From NCBI RefSeq assembly GCF_900110065.1, contig NZ_FOCI01000007.1, forward strand, positions 98,742-162,741: a stretch of 64,000 nt of DNA, written 5' to 3'. This stretch comes from Loktanella fryxellensis (lineage in GTDB: Bacteria > Pseudomonadota > Alphaproteobacteria > Rhodobacterales > Rhodobacteraceae). Positions 61,440-64,000 of the stretch are shown here, in pieces. The translations under genes and the position numbers were made by a program. How positions within the stretch are numbered: the stretch's first letter is position 1; each line of letters starts with the position of its first letter. The notes beneath the pieces are model-generated. The model worked only from the letters and a program-made list of their open reading frames with translations, was not told the DNA's origin and searched no databases.

Positions 61440-62168
61440 ATGGTCACCAGATGCGAACATTGCCCGCTGCGCCGCTTTCACCTGTTCAAGCCGATGTCCG
61501 ACAGCGACGTGAAGGCGATGCAGAAGTTCAAGGTGGGCGAGCTGATCATCGAGGCGGGCACCCCCGTGCTGAGCGAAGGGTCTAACAGTCCCCAGCTGTT
61601 CACCGCCCTGTACGGCATGGGACTGCGTTACAAGCACACGAGCGATGGTGAACGTCAGGTCGTGAATTTCGTCTTTCCGGGGGACTTCGTCGGTTTGCAG
61701 GCGGGTGTGATGGGCGAGATGTCCCATTCCGTCGAGGCGTCGTCCAAGATGACCCTATGCGTGTTCAACCGCTCGGAGCTGTGGGGATTCTTCAAATCCT
61801 ATCCCGAACGTGCCTTCGATCTGACGTGGCTGTCGGCAGTCGAAGAGCATTTTCTGGGCGAGGCGCTGACCTCGCTCGGTCAGCGGTCTGCATTGGAATC
61901 GCTGTCCTGGGCGTTGCTTCGAATGTTCATGCGCTGCGAGCGCATCGGGCTGGTGCAAAACCGGCGCATGGCGATGCCGTTCCGCCAGCAGGATCTGGCG
62001 GATGCGCTGGGCCTGTCGCTGGTCCATACCAACAAGACTTTGTCGAAGTTGCGCGACCAGCAGCTTGCCGACTGGTCGGACGGTCATCTGACGATCAACG
62101 ACAAGGAAAAGCTGGCCGCCATCGCCAAGATCGAACTGGATGTCGTGCCGGTCAGGCCGTTGATGTAG
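61440..62168 (+). CDS. Crp/Fnr family transcriptional regulator
   Basis: This 242-residue regulator has the cyclic-nucleotide-like domain (VVNFVFPGDFVGLQAG) and winged helix FRQQDLADALGLSLVHTNKTLSKLRDQQ. Its N-terminus has RCEHCPLRRF, a CxxC pair. Other Cys are at CVFNR and RCERIG, but the spacing is not that of FNR's four-Cys iron-sulfur cluster. Three successive ATGs (61434, 61437, 61440) follow AGGG; the third has the best spacing. It lies 112 bp after phyR, and its HTH resembles the regulator at 17048-17779. Confidence 0.84.
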   Translation: MVTRCEHCPLRRFHLFKPMSDSDVKAMQKFKVGELIIEAGTPVLSEGSNSPQLFTALYGMGLRYKHTSDGERQVVNFVFPGDFVGLQAGVMGEMSHSVEASSKMTLCVFNRSELWGFFKSYPERAFDLTWLSAVEEHFLGEALTSLGQRSALESLSWALLRMFMRCERIGLVQNRRMAMPFRQQDLADALGLSLVHTNKTLSKLRDQQLADWSDGHLTINDKEKLAAIAKIELDVVPVRPLM

Positions 62169-63176
62169 TCACGTCATCTGCAACAGTGCCGCCAAGGCGG
62201 GCTCGTGCTGTCGCAGGCCTGCGATGTCCGGCGATTTCGCCAGCTTCTTCATAAAAGCCTCGCGTTCAGTCGCCTCCATCTCCGCCAAGGCGATGACCGA
62301 CGGATGGACATAGCTGTTCCGGGCCACCGTCGGCGTGTTGCACAGCACGTCGGATGCGGCATCGGCCATCGCTGCGATGGACAGCTTGCCGGGTTGCGCG
62401 GCGACCTCGAAAGCCGCGAGCGACCCGTTCCACGTCCGCATCGTCTTGGCCGTGGCATGGTCGCCGCAGAGCGTGTGCAATGTCTGATTGATATGGTCTG
62501 ATCGGACGGGATGGGACGTGCCGGCGTCGTCGATCCATGTGATGATCTCGGCCCCCGGCAGATCCTGACACGCATCCAGCACTTCGGCCAGACGGGGGGC
62601 GTGGAAATCCTTTTCGATCCGCGCGCCACCCTTGCCGATGTAGTCGAGGCGCACGCGACCACCCTCGAACGTGCCGTGATCGTTCAGCATTGTCGTCGCA
62701 CCATAGCTGCCGTTCTGCGCGGCATAGATGCCGTTGCCGACCCGCAGCGACGCGCGGTCGATCAGTGCCAGCGTGGCGGCGATGGCGGTGTCGCGGTCGC
62801 CCACCTCGCCCCGCAGACGGCTGGCGATCCAGCGCCGCAGGCCGGGCAGGGTCTGTGCGAACTGGCCCAAGTTTTCGAACTTCAGCAGCGCATGATGCGC
62901 GGTCCAGTCGGCGTGATAGCGGTATTGCTTGCGTTCCCGGTCGTCAAAGCCGGTGGCTTGCAGGTGACCCTTCGGCAGCGGGCTGATCCAGACATCGCCA
63001 TAGGCGGGCGGCACGGCGATGGCCGCGATCCGCGCCCGCTCTACTGTATCGTCGATCCGTGTGCCGTCGGCTGCGGTATAGCTGAACCCGCGACCCGCCC
63101 GCCTGCGCCTGATGCCTGGTTCTGTGTCGGGATAGAACAGCAGCCCCGACACTTTCGCGATGTCGGCATAGGCCAT
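62169..63176 (-). CDS. DNA topoisomerase IB (poxvirus type)
   Basis: This 335-residue enzyme relaxes supercoils by nicking one strand through a 3'-phosphotyrosine. GVGDRDTAIAATLALIDRASLRVGNGIYA and KGGARIEKDFH belong to the catalytic domain. RTWNGSLAAFEVAA is present, and the active-site Tyr lies in ARNSYVHPSV. Bacterial topo IB genes often sit among stress genes. It starts directly after the DUF2945 stop (TGAATG), hence is coupled to it and driven by the EcfG-like promoter at 63421-63445. Confidence 0.92.
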   Translation of the reverse strand: MAYADIAKVSGLLFYPDTEPGIRRRRAGRGFSYTAADGTRIDDTVERARIAAIAVPPAYGDVWISPLPKGHLQATGFDDRERKQYRYHADWTAHHALLKFENLGQFAQTLPGLRRWIASRLRGEVGDRDTAIAATLALIDRASLRVGNGIYAAQNGSYGATTMLNDHGTFEGGRVRLDYIGKGGARIEKDFHAPRLAEVLDACQDLPGAEIITWIDDAGTSHPVRSDHINQTLHTLCGDHATAKTMRTWNGSLAAFEVAAQPGKLSIAAMADAASDVLCNTPTVARNSYVHPSVIALAEMEATEREAFMKKLAKSPDIAGLRQHEPALAALLQMT

Positions 63177-63392
63177 TCAGGCGGCCTCGATCTCGGTGAT
63201 GGATTTCAGCACTTCGTCGCCGTCATCCTGCGCGATCCGGTAGGCGGGCTCGTCCTTTGTCGCGTTGCGGGTGATCTCGCTGCCCTTGATCGTCAGCGTG
63301 GTCTTGCGGGTATAGACCTTCACGACCTTGCCGGTCGCGGTGCCGTTGCCCCAAGACCATTTCACCGCATCGCCTTCGGAAAATGTCTTCAT
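63177..63392 (-). CDS. DUF2945 (hypervirulence-associated TUDOR-like) protein
   Basis: This 71-residue protein reads MKTFSEGDAVKWSWGNGTATGKVVKVYTRK, the small beta-barrel of DUF2945, rich in Lys and Thr and of unknown biochemical role; nucleic-acid binding has been proposed from the fold. ATG 63392 matches relatives; the frame is open upstream over the promoter. It is coupled to topoisomerase IB. Confidence 0.87.
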   Translation of the reverse strand: MKTFSEGDAVKWSWGNGTATGKVVKVYTRKTTLTIKGSEITRNATKDEPAYRIAQDDGDEVLKSITEIEAA

Positions 63393-63736
63393 GTCTCGCT
63401 CCTCCCTTGATCGGTGAACAAACGGTTGCGGTGCCGACTGGTTCCTCCTGCGGTGGAACTCCGCGCGACAGATGCAGCCCGAAGCCATCGTCACACCGGG
63501 AGGGGTTCATGGGTCTGACCGGCCGATCACCGCGCCGGGGAGTCGCGGGATCAGGCCGGTCATTCAAAAACACGAGGGGGAGGGTGTCTTTGTGAGTGGG
63601 TAACCGCGGCAGGGGCCATTCGGTTCCATCGCGCCGCACACGTTCCGGCGGCGGCATCGGTCCGCCCTCCGTGCCAATAAGAGTGAGACATTTGACTGGC
63701 TAAAGTTTAGACTTGAGGGCGAAGGAGACCGAACCC
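63393..63736. other. 344-bp gap: stress promoter, then edge of an insertion element
   Basis: The left part holds the EcfG-type promoter of the minus-strand pair. From about 63684 (TGAGACATTTGAC) the sequence becomes less GC-rich and leads into the transposase gene. This is the likely left end of an IS, although the terminal repeat cannot be confirmed without the other end. Confidence 0.55.
63421..63445 (-). promoter_or_regulatory. EcfG-type promoter of DUF2945-topoisomerase IB
   Basis: On the minus strand GGAAC (63445-63441), N16, CGTT (63424-63421), an exact match to the EcfG consensus. It ends 28 bp before the DUF2945 start. Confidence 0.78.
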
Positions 63737-64000
63737 ATGGTAATGCCTTCACAGATGCCGCCTCCACAGGATACCGGATCTGAGATTTCGCCTACGATCC
63801 CACCCGCTCGCGTCGTAGCTGCGCCGCGTGTCCCGACGGCCGAGCTGACGACGACCCCGAAGCGGCGCCCGTTCACTGCAAAATACAAACTACGTATTCT
63901 GGATGAGACGGACCATGCTGCTGATACAGGCACGGTTTCAGCCATTCTGCGGCGGGAGGGGCTTTATTCCTCCGCGTTGACCGATTGGCGCCGTGCGCGC
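63737..64000 (+). CDS. transposase, IS3-family OrfA-like (cut by window end)
   Basis: The first 88 residues are visible. After a Pro/Thr-rich lead, [17 protein letters not shown] and [20 protein letters not shown] form the helix-turn-helix of IS3-type OrfA or a related single-frame transposase. The AAGGAGA upstream of ATG 63737 is a good ribosome site. Codon use is less GC-biased than its neighbours (for example TTA/TAT/AAA-rich AAATACAAACTACG), which fits a mobile element. Confidence 0.75.
   Translation, partial: MVMPSQMPPPQDTGSEISPTIPPARVVAAPRVPTAELTTTPKRRPFTAKYKLRILDETDHAADTGTVSAILRREGLYSSALTDWRRAR

Noticed and set aside
61440..62168. FnrL-type oxygen sensor
   Set aside because: Only a CxxC pair at the N-terminus and isolated later Cys; spacing does not match the FNR four-Cys cluster.

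Overview
The window is a GC-rich, densely coding chromosomal segment of an alphaproteobacterium, most likely a Rhodobacteraceae (Roseobacter/Rhodobacter group). The evidence is a polyol transport operon in the Rhodobacter smo/mtlK style, a separate fbc (petABC) operon, MipZ, an EcfG/NepR/PhyR general stress response (GSR) locus, DUF1523, and short intergenic elements of a type I recall from this family. Genus cannot be fixed from sequence alone.

Layout. 1-12.9 kb: a cut-off HisKA_2-type sensor kinase, gabD, a kynurenine-formamidase-like hydrolase, a P1 peptidase with a small coupled partner, a Tat/lipoprotein-type L,D-transpeptidase, DUF1523, a double aldehyde dehydrogenase coupled to deoC behind a TetR-type operator, an AraC regulator and a GH13 glucosidase. 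13-17.8 kb: rhodanese, galE, then a four-gene envelope-stress operon (YqjD-like, YqjE-like holin, DUF3618, and a protein with 11-residue repeats) behind an EcfG-type promoter, convergent with a Crp/Fnr regulator. 18-21.4 kb: a BKACE enzyme, and a LysR regulator divergent from a ring-cleaving dioxygenase plus hydrolase pair. 21.4-29.1 kb: LacI regulator and smoEFGK-smoS-mtlK for uptake and oxidation of sorbitol and mannitol. 29.1-32.5 kb: mipZ, a DEAD-box helicase, a SugE/Gdx-like exporter and a cysteine hydrolase. 32.6-39.6 kb (minus strand): the translation/secretion cluster ffh-(3 GNAT)-chorismate mutase-rpsP-rimM-(sulfotransferase-like)-trmD-rplS-rpmE. 39.7-45.1 kb: DoxX and esterase, LysR, PRC-barrel protein, aroC and a dicarboxylate/amino-acid symporter. 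45.1-48.5 kb: a TPP riboswitch controlling thiBPQ. 48.5-57.6 kb: petABC (cytochrome bc1), GST, mtaB, dapF, tRNA-Lys, pheT and mscL. 57.7-63.5 kb: the GSR locus. 63.7 kb to the end: the start of an insertion sequence.

The most coherent story is the general stress response. nepR-ecfG-sensor kinase runs on the minus strand and phyR on the plus strand, from two overlapping, face-to-face promoters that both match the EcfG consensus GGAAC-N16/17-CGTT. The same motif, exact or with one change, stands before three other units in the window: the DUF2945-topoisomerase IB pair, the YqjD/holin/DUF3618 envelope operon, and a previously unmarked 51-residue membrane protein beside the kinase. Two Crp/Fnr-type regulators also adjoin these stress loci. 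No single strikingly alien system (no CRISPR, phage or toxin array) is visible. The best candidates for new biology are this local GSR regulon, the three-GNAT insertion in the ffh-rpsP operon, and the repeat-array operators.
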